In this document: in pieces, positions 51,808-60,527 of the stretch
How the letters are laid out: every line of letters starts with the position of its first letter
How positions within the stretch are numbered: position 1 is the first letter of the stretch
Source: Cupriavidus necator A5-1
GTDB lineage: Bacteria; Pseudomonadota; Gammaproteobacteria; Burkholderiales; Burkholderiaceae
NCBI RefSeq assembly: GCF_000744095.1
Contig: NZ_JQLI01000001.1
Location: 2,418,001-2,482,000, forward strand
Direction of reading: 5' to 3'
DNA: 64,000 nucleotides
The notes under the pieces: model-generated
Databases searched by the model: none
Told to the model about the DNA's origin: nothing
Seen by the model: only the letters and a program-made list of their open reading frames with translations
Program-made: the position numbers and the translations under genes

Positions 51808-52329
51808 CTAGGCTGCCATCGCGGTGTCGATGGCGCGCTGCAGCCGCTCCATGCCGAAGGTCACGTCCTGGACTACGCCGTTGACGAAGAACGACGGCGT
51901 GCCGCGCACCTGGCAGCGAGTGCCGCCCTGCAGGTCGGCGCGGACGCGGGGCAGGTGGCTGTGCTCGGCCATGTCGCGATCATAGCGGTCGAGGTCCAGC
52001 CCCGCCATGCCGGCATACTGGCGCAGCGCGTCGGGCTTCAGGCCCTGCGGGTGCTCGTAGAGCATGCGGTACATCTGCCAGAACCGGTCCTGCGCCGCCG
52101 CGGCCTCCGCGCATTCGGCGGCGGCTTCGGCGGACGGGTGCCACTTGCTCATCGGGTAGTGCCGGTAGACAAAGCGCACCTGCGGGCCGTAGTGCTCCAG
52201 CAGGATCTTCATCGCGCCATAGGCGATGCGGCAGTAGGAGCACTCGAAGTCGCCGTATTCGACGACGGTGACCTTGGCGGTGTCGGGGCCGATGACATGG
52301 TCGGCTGGGGTGACGGCGACTTCCGGCAT
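51808..52329 (-). CDS. DsbA-family thiol-disulfide oxidoreductase, cytoplasmic
   Basis: A 173-residue thioredoxin-fold protein starting at ATG 52329 with GGAGAA upstream. The active-site motif is CSYC in VVEYGDFECSYCRIAYGAMK, and the cis-proline loop is in VRGTPSFFVNGVV. There is no signal peptide, so unlike DsbA proper it probably works in the cytoplasm, where such proteins act as reductases or FrnE/2-hydroxychromene-type isomerases. The gene is convergent with the TonB receptor, with five bases between stops. Confidence 0.87.
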   Translation of the reverse strand: MPEVAVTPADHVIGPDTAKVTVVEYGDFECSYCRIAYGAMKILLEHYGPQVRFVYRHYPMSKWHPSAEAAAECAEAAAAQDRFWQMYRMLYEHPQGLKPDALRQYAGMAGLDLDRYDRDMAEHSHLPRVRADLQGGTRCQVRGTPSFFVNGVVQDVTFGMERLQRAIDTAMAA

Positions 52330-52437
52330 TTGCGTTCTCCGGTACGTGCGCGGCAAGGCATGCGCAAGATCTCTGGTGCGGGAGTTTCAGTTTAGTCGCC
52401 GCCGGCGGCAAGCGCGGGGTGTCGCAAAGTCCTTTGG

Positions 52438-53523
52438 TTACGGCACGATCGACAGGAACAGGTAGGCCGCCAGGATCACCAGGTGCACCACGCCCTGCAG
52501 GATGGTGGTACGCCCCATACCCAGCGTCAGGGACGACACCACCAGCGTCAGCACCAGCAGCACCATGTCCTTGGCGCCCAGCCCCAGCTCCAGCGGCTGG
52601 CCGATCCAGATGAATACCGCGGCCACGGTCGGGATGGTCAGCCCGATGCTGGCCAGCGCCGAGCCCAGCGCCAGGTTCAGGCTGGTCTGGATGCGGTCCG
52701 CGCGCGCCGCGCGCAGCGCGGCCAGCCCCTCGGGCAACAGCACCATGGCGGCAATCACGATCCCCACCACCGCGGCCGGCGCGCCAGCCTTCCGCACCGC
52801 GGCCTCGACCGAGGGCGACAGCAGCTTGGCCAGCGCCACCACCAGCACCAGGCAGACGATCAGCAGCGCGCCGCTGGCCAGCGCGATGCGCGCGGGCGGC
52901 GGCGGGGCGTGGGCGCTCTCGTCCGAGCTGCCTTCGGCCAGGAAGTAGTCGCGGTGGCGGATGGTCTGCACGAACACGAACGAGCCGTACAGCACCAGCG
53001 ACATCACGCCCGCGAAGGCCAGCTGCGCCGGCGTCAGCACCGGGCCCGGCGACGAGCTGGTGTAGTTGGGCAGCACCATGGTCAGCACCAGCAGCGCGGC
53101 CAGCACCGCCATCGCGGCATTGGCGCCAGGCGCCTGGAAGGCCTGCTCGCGGTGGTGCAGGCCGCCGACGAACAGACACAGCCCGACGATGCCATTGCAG
53201 ATCAGCATGACCGCGGCAAACACGGTGTCGCGCGCCAGGCCGGCTTTTTCCGGGCCGGACGACAGCATTACCGAGACGATCAGTGCCACTTCGATCACGG
53301 TCACGGCGATCGCCAGCACCAGCGTGCCGAAGGGCTCGCCCACCTTGTGCGCCACCACTTCGGCGTGGTGCACGGCAGAGAAGACGGCGCCGGCAAGTGC
53401 CGCCGCCATCAGCGCGATCAGCCAGCCCTGGTCGGGCAGCAGCCAGGCCAGGCCAAGCGTGGCCACGGCGGCCAGCGGCGCCCAGAGGGTCCAAGCCGGC
53501 AGCTTGTTGGAAGTCAGTGCCAT
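52438..53523 (-). CDS. chaA: Calcium/proton (or sodium/proton) antiporter ChaA
   Basis: A 361-residue CaCA-superfamily antiporter with about eleven hydrophobic segments. Two inverted repeats carry the conserved acidic motifs: FGTLVLAIAVTVIEVALIVS in the first, and MVLLPEGLAALRAARADRIQ with LNLALGSALASIGLTIPTVA in the second. An acidic cytoplasmic loop (SSDESAH) separates them. ATG 53523 fits the family start; the frame is open upstream to 53841, but that part has no membrane segment. It exports Ca2+, Na+ or K+ in exchange for protons. It lies 108 bp downstream of the DsbA-like gene start on the same strand. Confidence 0.9.
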   Translation of the reverse strand: MALTSNKLPAWTLWAPLAAVATLGLAWLLPDQGWLIALMAAALAGAVFSAVHHAEVVAHKVGEPFGTLVLAIAVTVIEVALIVSVMLSSGPEKAGLARDTVFAAVMLICNGIVGLCLFVGGLHHREQAFQAPGANAAMAVLAALLVLTMVLPNYTSSSPGPVLTPAQLAFAGVMSLVLYGSFVFVQTIRHRDYFLAEGSSDESAHAPPPPARIALASGALLIVCLVLVVALAKLLSPSVEAAVRKAGAPAAVVGIVIAAMVLLPEGLAALRAARADRIQTSLNLALGSALASIGLTIPTVAAVFIWIGQPLELGLGAKDMVLLVLTLVVSSLTLGMGRTTILQGVVHLVILAAYLFLSIVP

Positions 53524-53746
53524 CCCTGTTTTGTCCTTTCTTGTCGTTGTACCGTGCCGGGCGGCACGGGCGTGCCTGACGGCACGCATGATAGCTGAGA
53601 GGTGTGCCGCGAAAGCCACGTGGGTGGGTGCGGCAACAGTGGTATGGCAGGCGGGAAGCCGATCGGTTCCCTTCAATTGCCGAAATTTGCGGGCAATTGC
53701 ATGCGGTTTGCTGCGGGATGCGGGTCGTCGGCGCGAAAGCCGCACT

Positions 53747-53899
53747 TCAGTGGGTAGACGGTTTGTCTTCTTCAGCCGGCGCGGGCGCGGGCGGCCGCTC
53801 GCGCAAGGCGGGATGGTTGCGCAGGATCCACCGCGCGGCAAACAGCAATGCGATCAGGCACCCGAAAAAATACGCGCACAAGGCGACGACGTTTTGCAT
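53747..53899 (-). CDS. Small single-span membrane protein (50 aa)
   Basis: ATG 53899 starts a 50-residue frame with one hydrophobic helix (VVALCAYFFGCLIALLFAAR) followed by a short basic stretch and a Pro/Ala/Glu-rich acidic tail ending KPSTH. The hydrophobic-then-polar layout is typical of small inner membrane proteins. The ribosome site is weak, and no family was recognised. It lies alone between chaA and the HMCES-like gene. The same frame is open far upstream, so the start is less certain than the end. Confidence 0.4.
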   Translation of the reverse strand: MQNVVALCAYFFGCLIALLFAARWILRNHPALRERPPAPAPAEEDKPSTH

Positions 53900-54036
53900 G
53901 GTTTTGATTGACCCGGTGTGTCGGCTCTTGTGGCCGGTGTGGGCCGAGTATGCGCAGCATTCGCAACGTCCGACACCCTCATGAGGTGGGGCAGGCGCCG
54001 CTGGCGCCGGGTCACACGAAGGCAAGGGAAGGCAAC

Positions 54037-54711
54037 TCAGGCTGCGTCGGGAATCGGCGCGCCCTGCGCCTTGGGCGCCGGCTCGGCGTGCATGGCGTCT
54101 GCCGGCAGGAGGTTCAGGAAGGTCCGCGCCACCTCCGGGTCGCGGCAGGCCAGCCAGTCGTCCCACTGCGCGCGCGGCACAATGACCACCGAGCGCTTCT
54201 CGTCGCCCGGCTTGTGGAAGCGCTGCATCACCGGGTGCCGGTCGGAGTTGATGGTCAGCATGGTGAACGACAGGGCCTGGTCCGGCCAGCCGCGCCACAG
54301 CCCCGCAATGCCGAAGGCCGGCTCGCCCGGCAGCGTGATGCGCCAGCGCACCGGCTTGCCGGCTGGGCCGCCGGGAACCGCGTCCTCGGGGTAGGCGAAT
54401 TCGTAGAACGCGGTCGCCGGCACCAGGCACAGCTGGCCCTGGCGCCAGTAGCGGGCAAAAGCGGGGCGTTCGCCCACGGTTTCGCTGCGGGCATTGGTGG
54501 TGTCGTAGCGGCGCGCGCCGGGCGGGATGCGCTGGCGCGGCACCATGCCGAAGGTGGCCAGGTCGGCGCTGCGGGCGCCGTCGTCGGTGGCGCGCAAGAT
54601 CGGCGCCAGGTAGTCAGGGTAGGTCTCGGCCTTGAACAGCCCGGGCGGCGGTTCCACGCCGAAGATATCGCGCAGGACCTGGCGCTGGACCGGGGCGTAG
54701 TTGGTGCACAT
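54037..54711 (-). CDS. SOS response-associated peptidase/abasic-site shield (HMCES/YedK family)
   Basis: A 224-residue SRAP-domain protein. ATG 54711 has AGGAGG upstream, and the second residue is the catalytic cysteine (MCTNYAPVQRQ), which after methionine removal links covalently to abasic sites in single-stranded DNA. Other family residues are in TTNARSETVGERPAF (Asn and Arg), LVPATAFYEF (Glu) and MLTINSDRHPVMQRFHKPGD (active-site His in the HP-x-M-x-R-x-H motif). No LexA box was seen in the upstream 250 bp. It protects abasic sites from cleavage at replication forks. Confidence 0.92.
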   Translation of the reverse strand: MCTNYAPVQRQVLRDIFGVEPPPGLFKAETYPDYLAPILRATDDGARSADLATFGMVPRQRIPPGARRYDTTNARSETVGERPAFARYWRQGQLCLVPATAFYEFAYPEDAVPGGPAGKPVRWRITLPGEPAFGIAGLWRGWPDQALSFTMLTINSDRHPVMQRFHKPGDEKRSVVIVPRAQWDDWLACRDPEVARTFLNLLPADAMHAEPAPKAQGAPIPDAA

Positions 54712-54969
54712 GCGCTGCCTCCTTGCCGTGATGCGGCTATCGTCGGCGCGGCGCGGCATGGCGTCAAGCACACCGCGCCGGCCCGGTGCGGCAGGCGGCG
54801 CACCCCGTGCATGGCAAAAACCGTCAGCCGCGCTGGCCGATTCGGCTATTGCCCGCGCCGCGTGGCCCGCTCACACTCTTGCGGCAGCCGCTGCGTGCGG
54901 CACCGATTACAACAGGCACCATGCCGGCGCTCCAGGGTCCGGCATCCGGCCCGATCTACAGGAGACACC

Positions 54970-56631
54970 ATGCGCGACTACGTCCAAGCCTTCGACGGAT
55001 TTTCCTATGACGATGCCGTGGCCCGGCAATTGCACGGCAGCCTGGAGGCGCTCAACGCCTGCGTCGAATGCTGCGACCGTCATGCGCAGCCCGGCCGCAT
55101 CGCGCTGTTCTGGGAGGGACGCGACGGCGATTCGCGCAGTTGGACCTTTGCCGAGCTGCAGGCGCTGTCGGCGCAGTTCGCCGGCTTCCTGCAGGCGCAG
55201 GGCGTGCAGCCAGGCGACCGTGTCGCGGGCCTGTTGCCGCGCAACGCGGCTCTGCTGGTGACGATCCTCGGCACATGGCGCGCCGGCGCCGTGTACCAGC
55301 CGCTGTTCACGGCCTTCGGGCCCAAGGCGATCGAGCACCGGCTCAACAGCTCGGGCGCCAAGTTGGTGGTCACCGATACCGTCAACCGTCCCAAGCTCGA
55401 CGAGGTGGCGGATTGTCCCGCCATCGTCACCGTGGTCGGCGGGGAGGACAAGGAGGGCGCAGGCCCCGGCCGCGGCGACTTCAGCTTCTGGGCCGAGCTG
55501 GAACGCCAGCCGGCCTCGTTCGATCCGGTGATGCGCCGCGGCGACGATCCATTCCTGATGATGTTCACCTCGGGCACCACCGGCCCGGCCAAGCCGCTGC
55601 TGGTGCCGCTCAAGGCCATCGCCGCCTTTGCCGGCTATATGCGCGACGCGGTCGACCTGCGCCCGGAAGACGCATTCTGGAACCTGGCCGACCCGGGCTG
55701 GGCCTATGGCCTGTACTACGCCGTCACCGGCCCGCTGTCATTGGGCCATGCCACCACGTTCTACGACGGCCCGTTCACCGTGGAAAGCACCTGCCGGGTG
55801 ATCCGCAAGTACGGCATCACCAACCTGGCCGGCTCGCCCACCGCGTACCGGCTGCTGATCGCCGCCGGCGCGGCCGTGTCCGGCCCGCTGCGCGGGCAGT
55901 TGCGCGCGGTCAGCAGCGCCGGTGAGCCGCTCAACCCGGAAGTGATCCGCTGGTTCGCCAGCGAACTGGACGTGACCATCCACGACCACTACGGCCAGAC
56001 CGAACTCGGCATGGTGCTGTGCAACCACCACGCGCTGGCGCACCCGGTGCGCATGGGCGCGGCCGGCTTCGCCAGCCCCGGCCACCGCGTGGTGGTGCTC
56101 GACGACGAACAGCGCGAACTGCCGCCGGGCCAGCCGGGCACGCTGGCGCTGGACCTTGAGCGCTCGCCGATGTGCTGGTTCGGCGGCTACCACGGCACGC
56201 CGACCAGCGCCTTTGCCGGCCACTACTACCTGACCGGCGATTCGGCCGAACTGAACGACGACGGCAGCATCAGCTTTATCGGCCGCGCCGACGACGTCAT
56301 CACCACCTCCGGCTACCGCGTGGGCCCGTTCGACGTGGAAAGCGCGCTGATCGAGCACCCCGCCGTGGTCGAGGCCGCGGTGATCGGCAAGCCCGATCCG
56401 GAGCGCACCGAGCTGATCAAGGCCTTTGTCGTGCTCGATCCGCAGCACCGCGCCGCGCCTGAACTGGCTGAGGCGCTGCGCCAGCACGTGCGCAAGCGCC
56501 TGGCAGCCCACGCCTACCCGCGCGAGATCGAGTTCGTGGCCGAACTGCCCAAGACCCCCAGCGGCAAGGTCCAGCGTTTCATCCTGCGCAACCAGGAAGT
56601 CGCCCGCGCGCGCGAAGCCGCCGCTGCCTGA
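54970..56631 (+). CDS. AMP-forming acyl-CoA synthetase
   Basis: A 553-residue adenylate-forming enzyme starting at ATG 54970 with GGAGACACC upstream. Core motifs in order: P-loop MMFTSGTTGPAKPLLVPLK, the adenine-binding HDHYGQTELGMV, the hinge GDSAELNDDGSISFIGRADD, and the catalytic lysine in LPKTPSGKVQRFIL. It converts a carboxylic acid to its acyl-CoA via an acyl-adenylate in the cytoplasm. The sequence is closest in feel to medium-chain/short branched acyl-CoA ligases (MACS-like) rather than acetyl-CoA synthetase. There is no obvious pathway neighbour, so substrate is unknown. Upstream in-frame extension into the HMCES region was rejected. Confidence 0.9.
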   Translation: MRDYVQAFDGFSYDDAVARQLHGSLEALNACVECCDRHAQPGRIALFWEGRDGDSRSWTFAELQALSAQFAGFLQAQGVQPGDRVAGLLPRNAALLVTILGTWRAGAVYQPLFTAFGPKAIEHRLNSSGAKLVVTDTVNRPKLDEVADCPAIVTVVGGEDKEGAGPGRGDFSFWAELERQPASFDPVMRRGDDPFLMMFTSGTTGPAKPLLVPLKAIAAFAGYMRDAVDLRPEDAFWNLADPGWAYGLYYAVTGPLSLGHATTFYDGPFTVESTCRVIRKYGITNLAGSPTAYRLLIAAGAAVSGPLRGQLRAVSSAGEPLNPEVIRWFASELDVTIHDHYGQTELGMVLCNHHALAHPVRMGAAGFASPGHRVVVLDDEQRELPPGQPGTLALDLERSPMCWFGGYHGTPTSAFAGHYYLTGDSAELNDDGSISFIGRADDVITTSGYRVGPFDVESALIEHPAVVEAAVIGKPDPERTELIKAFVVLDPQHRAAPELAEALRQHVRKRLAAHAYPREIEFVAELPKTPSGKVQRFILRNQEVARAREAAAA

Positions 56632-56660
56632 CGCGCGCCGGCTGGCTCCGGACCGCTTCC

Positions 56661-56666
56661 TATAAT
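56661..56666 (+). promoter_or_regulatory. Consensus -10 element upstream of the BON-domain gene
   Basis: A perfect TATAAT occurs 118 bp upstream of the BON gene in very GC-rich surroundings. No good -35 element is visible at 16-18 bp spacing, so activity may depend on an activator or the match may be chance. It is the only consensus -10 in the gap. Confidence 0.4.
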
Positions 56667-56783
56667 GAGGGAGCGATTGCCAGGGCCCCCGGTGGTGATG
56701 GAGGCCGCGGCGCCGCACCAGGCGCGCCCGCAGGCAGGGGCGCGTGTCTTCCATCTCCAGACCATTCGGGCGAGGCGATCAAA

Positions 56784-57515
56784 ATGCAGAGTAGCGAAGC
56801 GGTGCTGACACAGGCGCGCGCAGCCTTGGCGCATGTGCCTTATCAGGGTCATATCCTCCATCCCACGATCAACCTGCGCCTGTCCGACGGCGCGCTGATC
56901 CTGGAAGGCGAGGTCGCCGATATCGTCGACAAGACCCGCGCGGCGGCGACGCTGCGGCGCGTGGACGGCGTAACCAGTGTGATCGACCACCTGCGCGTGG
57001 CCGACGGCGGCGTCCAGGCGGGCGACGGCGAACTGCGCGATGCGGTTTGCGAGCGCCTGCTCAATGCCATCGACTTCCGCAATTGCAAGATTTGCGCACG
57101 CGTCAAGGGCAAGCCCGAGTCCCTGCGCGAAGCCGTTGGCGAACGCAGCGGCTGGATCGAGGTAGAGGCGCACGACGGCGTGGTGACGCTGTGGGGGCAG
57201 GTGATCAGCCTCTCGCATATGCGCCTGGCTGGCGTGCTGGCATGGTGGTCGCGCGGCTGCCGCTGCGTGGTCAACGAACTGGTGGTGGCGCCCGCCGAAA
57301 CCGACCGCGACGATGAAATCACCGAGGCACTGATGCTGGTGCTGGAGACCGATCCCTTCGTCGATGCCGCCCAGGTCAGCGTGCATACCGACAATCGCGT
57401 GGTCACGCTGGAAGGCTGCGTCAGCAACGAGAACACGCGTCGGCAGGTCGAGCGCGATGCGTGGTACGTGCACGGCGTGGAGGACGTGGTCAACCACATC
57501 TCGCTGCGAGCCTGA
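56784..57515 (+). CDS. Protein with three BON domains
   Basis: A 243-residue protein without signal peptide. Three repeats of the BON pattern are seen: ILEGEVADIVDKTRAAATLR then GVTSVIDHLRV (about 30-72), VTLWGQVISLSHMRLAGVLA then CVVNELVV (about 130-168), and VTLEGCVSNENTRRQVERDA then GVEDVVNHISL (about 205-241). BON domains in OsmY and related proteins bind phospholipids or hydrophobic ligands; here the lack of export signals suggests a cytoplasmic or peripheral membrane role. Four cysteines occur (for example KICAR and GCRCV). GAGGCG lies shortly before the ATG. Function not known; stress-related by family analogy. Confidence 0.82.
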   Translation: MQSSEAVLTQARAALAHVPYQGHILHPTINLRLSDGALILEGEVADIVDKTRAAATLRRVDGVTSVIDHLRVADGGVQAGDGELRDAVCERLLNAIDFRNCKICARVKGKPESLREAVGERSGWIEVEAHDGVVTLWGQVISLSHMRLAGVLAWWSRGCRCVVNELVVAPAETDRDDEITEALMLVLETDPFVDAAQVSVHTDNRVVTLEGCVSNENTRRQVERDAWYVHGVEDVVNHISLRA

Positions 57516-57556
57516 AAGGGAACGTCTGGAACGTTGACGGAACGCCGCCGGCGCGG

Positions 57557-58633
57557 TCACCCGCGGGTGCCGCGCCGTACCGCGGTGTCTTCCATGCGCC
57601 AGTAGCGCCGCCGCGCCCGCAGCGCGAAGCGGGCGCGATAGTCCGACATCGACATCCCCGTGGTGCGCTGGAACAGCCGCCGGAACGCGGCAGCGTCGCT
57701 GTAGCCGCAGGCCTCGGCGATCGCCTGCGTGCCGTGTAGCGTGACTTCCAGCAGCATGCGCGCGCGCTCCACGCGCAGCGTGTGCAGGTAATCCAGCGGC
57801 GTGATGCCCGTGACCTGGCGGAAATGCCGCAGCAGCGTGCGTTCGCTGACCGCGGCGGCCTGCGCGACCGCGGCCAGCCGGTAGGGCTCGCCGACATGGT
57901 CCTGCAGCCACTGGATCGCGCGATAGACCGGGCTGTCGGCGGTGCGGCTGAGCCAGCGCTGCGACACCAGCGCCGGCACGCTGCGCTGGCGCTCGGACTG
58001 GAACAGCATCAGCTGCGATGCCGCCTGCGCCAGGTCGGGATCGTGCAGGTGCCCCAGCACGCGCAGCATGAACTCCACCTGCAGGGCCGGCGCCACGCAC
58101 GAGAACACGCGTTCGTGCACGTTCATCGCCTGCTCGCCGCCCAGGTCGCACCGCGGATATTCGCGCGTCATCCAGCTCTGGTACATCCATGGCGCGCCGA
58201 TGCGCGCGCCGTCCAGCAGCCCGAGCTGCAGCGGGAACAACGCCCCTGACGAACACGCCGCGATCCAGCCGCCGGCCTGCGCGTGTCGCTCCACCAGGCG
58301 CAGCGCCGCGGCGTCGCGCCGCACGATCTCGCCGAGCTGCGGCGCGTTGCTGGCGAGCAGGGCCGGGATGACGAGCAGCGAGTGGCCGTCCGCGGCGCGT
58401 GCGCGGCGGGTCGAGGGCACCAGCCCGGGGAGGTCGGTGGCCAGCGCGCGCCCGTTGCCGCCGCACAGCTGCCAGCTCAGCGTCGGCGCGGCCTCGGGCC
58501 GCTGCAGGCTGGCCACGCCGGCTACGGTGCGCAGCACGTCCAGCGTGGTGAAGAGCGTGCCCGGCATGGCGTCGGGCAGCCATAGCAGGCGGACATGCAG
58601 GGGCGTGCTGGTGGAAGCGTTCTGTGCTCGCAT
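57557..58633 (-). CDS. GlxA-type AraC-family regulator with DJ-1/PfpI domain
   Basis: A 358-residue regulator. The N-terminal 200 residues form a class I glutamine amidotransferase-like (DJ-1/PfpI) domain, with the nucleophile-elbow cysteine in AGGWIAACSSGALFPLQLGL. The C-terminal AraC/XylS DNA-binding domain has LAAVAQAAAVSERTLLRHFR and VTGITPLDYLHTLRVERARM, then AIAEACGYSDAAAFRRLFQR. ATG 58633 is chosen because the upstream extension has no domain. It is divergent from the CPG2-type peptidase with 202 bp between starts, and could control it. The ligand is unknown; related regulators respond to amino acids, betaines or amines. Confidence 0.9.
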   Translation of the reverse strand: MRAQNASTSTPLHVRLLWLPDAMPGTLFTTLDVLRTVAGVASLQRPEAAPTLSWQLCGGNGRALATDLPGLVPSTRRARAADGHSLLVIPALLASNAPQLGEIVRRDAAALRLVERHAQAGGWIAACSSGALFPLQLGLLDGARIGAPWMYQSWMTREYPRCDLGGEQAMNVHERVFSCVAPALQVEFMLRVLGHLHDPDLAQAASQLMLFQSERQRSVPALVSQRWLSRTADSPVYRAIQWLQDHVGEPYRLAAVAQAAAVSERTLLRHFRQVTGITPLDYLHTLRVERARMLLEVTLHGTQAIAEACGYSDAAAFRRLFQRTTGMSMSDYRARFALRARRRYWRMEDTAVRRGTRG

Positions 58634-58835
58634 GCGAGGGCGTCGGGCAGGGTGGTGGCAAGGGTGCACCGGGTTTGCGTGCGTGCGGCGTCGTGGCCGC
58701 TGGCGGGATCGGCATCCGGATTGGCGATATTGATCCTCCCCTAAGTTCCTGGCAAGGGCTAGCATCCTCCAGTCGTGCGGTGGCACAGCGCCGCGCCGCC
58801 GCACGGCCCCAACAAGATCAAATCGAGGAGATTCC

Positions 58836-60095
58836 ATGCCGTTGTCCGTCCGCCACGTTGCCGTTGCCGCCGCCCTGATGTTTGCCGGAGCCGGCACCCT
58901 TGCCGCCGCCGCCCAGCCCGATGCCGAGTTGCTCGCCGCCGCGCGCGCCGCCCAGCCCGCGCTGGTGCAGTCGCTCAAGGAGATGGTGTCGATCGAATCC
59001 GGCAGCGCCAACGCGCAAGGCCTGGCAAAGATGGCCAGCTATACCGAGAAGCGGCTGCAGGCGCTCGGCGCCAAGGTGGAGCGCGTGCCGGTGACCAAGG
59101 GCCCGGGCACCATGGTCAAAGCGACCTTCACCGGCAACGGCAAGCGCAGCATCATGTTGATCGCCCACATGGACACCGTGTACCCGGCCAACACGCTGGC
59201 CACGCAGCCGATCCGCGAGGAGGGCAACCGGCTCTACGGGCCCGGCATCGCCGACGACAAGGGCGGCATCGCCGTCATCCTGCACTCGCTCGAGATCCTG
59301 AAGAACAAGGGCTGGCGCGACTACGCGCAGATCACGGTGCTGTTCAACCCGGACGAGGAAGTCGGCTCGGTCGGCTCCGGCGAGGCCATCGCCGCGCTGG
59401 CCGCGCAGCACGACGTGGTGCTGTCGTGCGAGCCCACCGCGGCCAAGGACGTGGTCAAGGCCGAATCGCTGCTGCTGGGCGCCTCCGGCACCGCCACCGC
59501 CACCATGCAGGTCAAGGGCCGCGCCTCGCACGCCGGCGCCGCGCCGGACCGCGGCCGCAATGCGTTGATGGAACTTGCCTACCAGCTGCAGCAGACCCGC
59601 GACACCGCCAGCCTGGTGCCGGGCTCGCAGCTGAACTGGACCCAGGCGCAGGCCGGCACGGTGCGCAACCAGATCCCGGAAGGCGCCGTGGCCTACGGCG
59701 ACGTGCGCACCACCGCCAGCGGCGCGGCGGAGAAGCTCAGGGTCGCGCTGCAGGACAAGGTCAAGACCAGCCAGCTGGTGCCGGAGACGCAGACCACCGT
59801 GACGATGGAAGAAGGCCGCCCGCCGTTCGTGGCCGATGCGCGCGGCCGGGCGCTGGCCAAGCGCGCGCAGGAAATCTACGCCGAGCTGGACGGCCGCACG
59901 CTGGCGCTGGCCGAAGGCACCGGCGGCGCCACCGACGCCAGCTATGCCGCGCGCTCGGGCAAGCCCGCGGTGGTGGAGAGCTTCGGGCTGGCCGGCTTCG
60001 GCTACCACGCGCGCGACGAGTACATCGAGCTCGATTCGATCGTGCCGCGCCTGTACCTGATGACGCGCATCCTGGAAGACATCGGGCGCAACTGA
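58836..60095 (+). CDS. Exported M20-family glutamate carboxypeptidase (CPG2-like)
   Basis: A 419-residue zinc peptidase with a signal peptide (VAVAAALMFAGAGTLAAAA). Catalytic motifs: IMLIAHMDTVYP (His ligand and Asp), GPGIADDKGGIAVIL (bridging Asp), LFNPDEEVGSVGSGEA (general-base Glu and ligand). The dimerisation domain holds VKGRASHAGAAPDRGRNAL, and the final ligand is in GFGYHARDEYIEL. This is the architecture of Pseudomonas carboxypeptidase G2, which removes C-terminal glutamate from folates and peptides in the periplasm. AGGAGA lies seven bases upstream of the ATG. The divergent GlxA-type regulator may control it. Confidence 0.9.
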   Translation: MPLSVRHVAVAAALMFAGAGTLAAAAQPDAELLAAARAAQPALVQSLKEMVSIESGSANAQGLAKMASYTEKRLQALGAKVERVPVTKGPGTMVKATFTGNGKRSIMLIAHMDTVYPANTLATQPIREEGNRLYGPGIADDKGGIAVILHSLEILKNKGWRDYAQITVLFNPDEEVGSVGSGEAIAALAAQHDVVLSCEPTAAKDVVKAESLLLGASGTATATMQVKGRASHAGAAPDRGRNALMELAYQLQQTRDTASLVPGSQLNWTQAQAGTVRNQIPEGAVAYGDVRTTASGAAEKLRVALQDKVKTSQLVPETQTTVTMEEGRPPFVADARGRALAKRAQEIYAELDGRTLALAEGTGGATDASYAARSGKPAVVESFGLAGFGYHARDEYIELDSIVPRLYLMTRILEDIGRN

Positions 60096-60256
60096 CGGCG
60101 GGCTGGCCGGCGTCCGATAGCGCACTCGTGGCGGGGGCACCGGCCCCCGCAAGCTCCGGACTGTCCCCCGACTGACCCCACTCCCGCTCTGGCCTGCTAA
60201 AGTGTCAACGCCGCCCGCCGTGGCGGCCATGACAAGACACAGAGGGGAGACTGCAG

Positions 60257-60520
60257 ATGAACCGCAAAGGCCTGGTCGACGCCGCCATGGCGTTGGAAGA
60301 CCTCGCAGCCGGCAACATGCCCGCTGCCGCGCAGGTGGCGGCGGGGGCCGCCGCGCTGGAAAAGATCCACGCCGATTACCCGGCCTGGCGCGATGTGGGC
60401 GATGCGCTGTTCGGCCTGAAGGCGATTGCCAGCGGCTGCGGCATGGAGTTGGATGCCAAAGGCCGCCAGCGCGCCGAGCGGCTTGCCGATATCGTGCGCA
60501 GCCTGATCGACCAGATCTGA
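60257..60520 (+). CDS. Small uncharacterised helical protein (87 aa)
   Basis: An 87-residue frame with a good ribosome site (AGAGGGGAGA) before its ATG. The sequence is almost entirely alpha-helical and Ala-rich (LVDAAMALEDLAAGNMPAAA, GDALFGLKAIASGCGMELDA, AERLADIVRSLIDQI) without signal peptide or membrane segment. I do not recognise the family. It ends seven bases before the convergent phospholipase D gene. Good codon structure and ribosome site support a real gene. Confidence 0.65.
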   Translation: MNRKGLVDAAMALEDLAAGNMPAAAQVAAGAAALEKIHADYPAWRDVGDALFGLKAIASGCGMELDAKGRQRAERLADIVRSLIDQI

Positions 60521-60527
60521 CGCCCGA

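Noticed and set aside
53908-54969. Upstream extension of the acyl-CoA synthetase frame
   Set aside because: It lies antisense to the HMCES-like gene, and the enzyme has a normal start and ribosome site at 54970.
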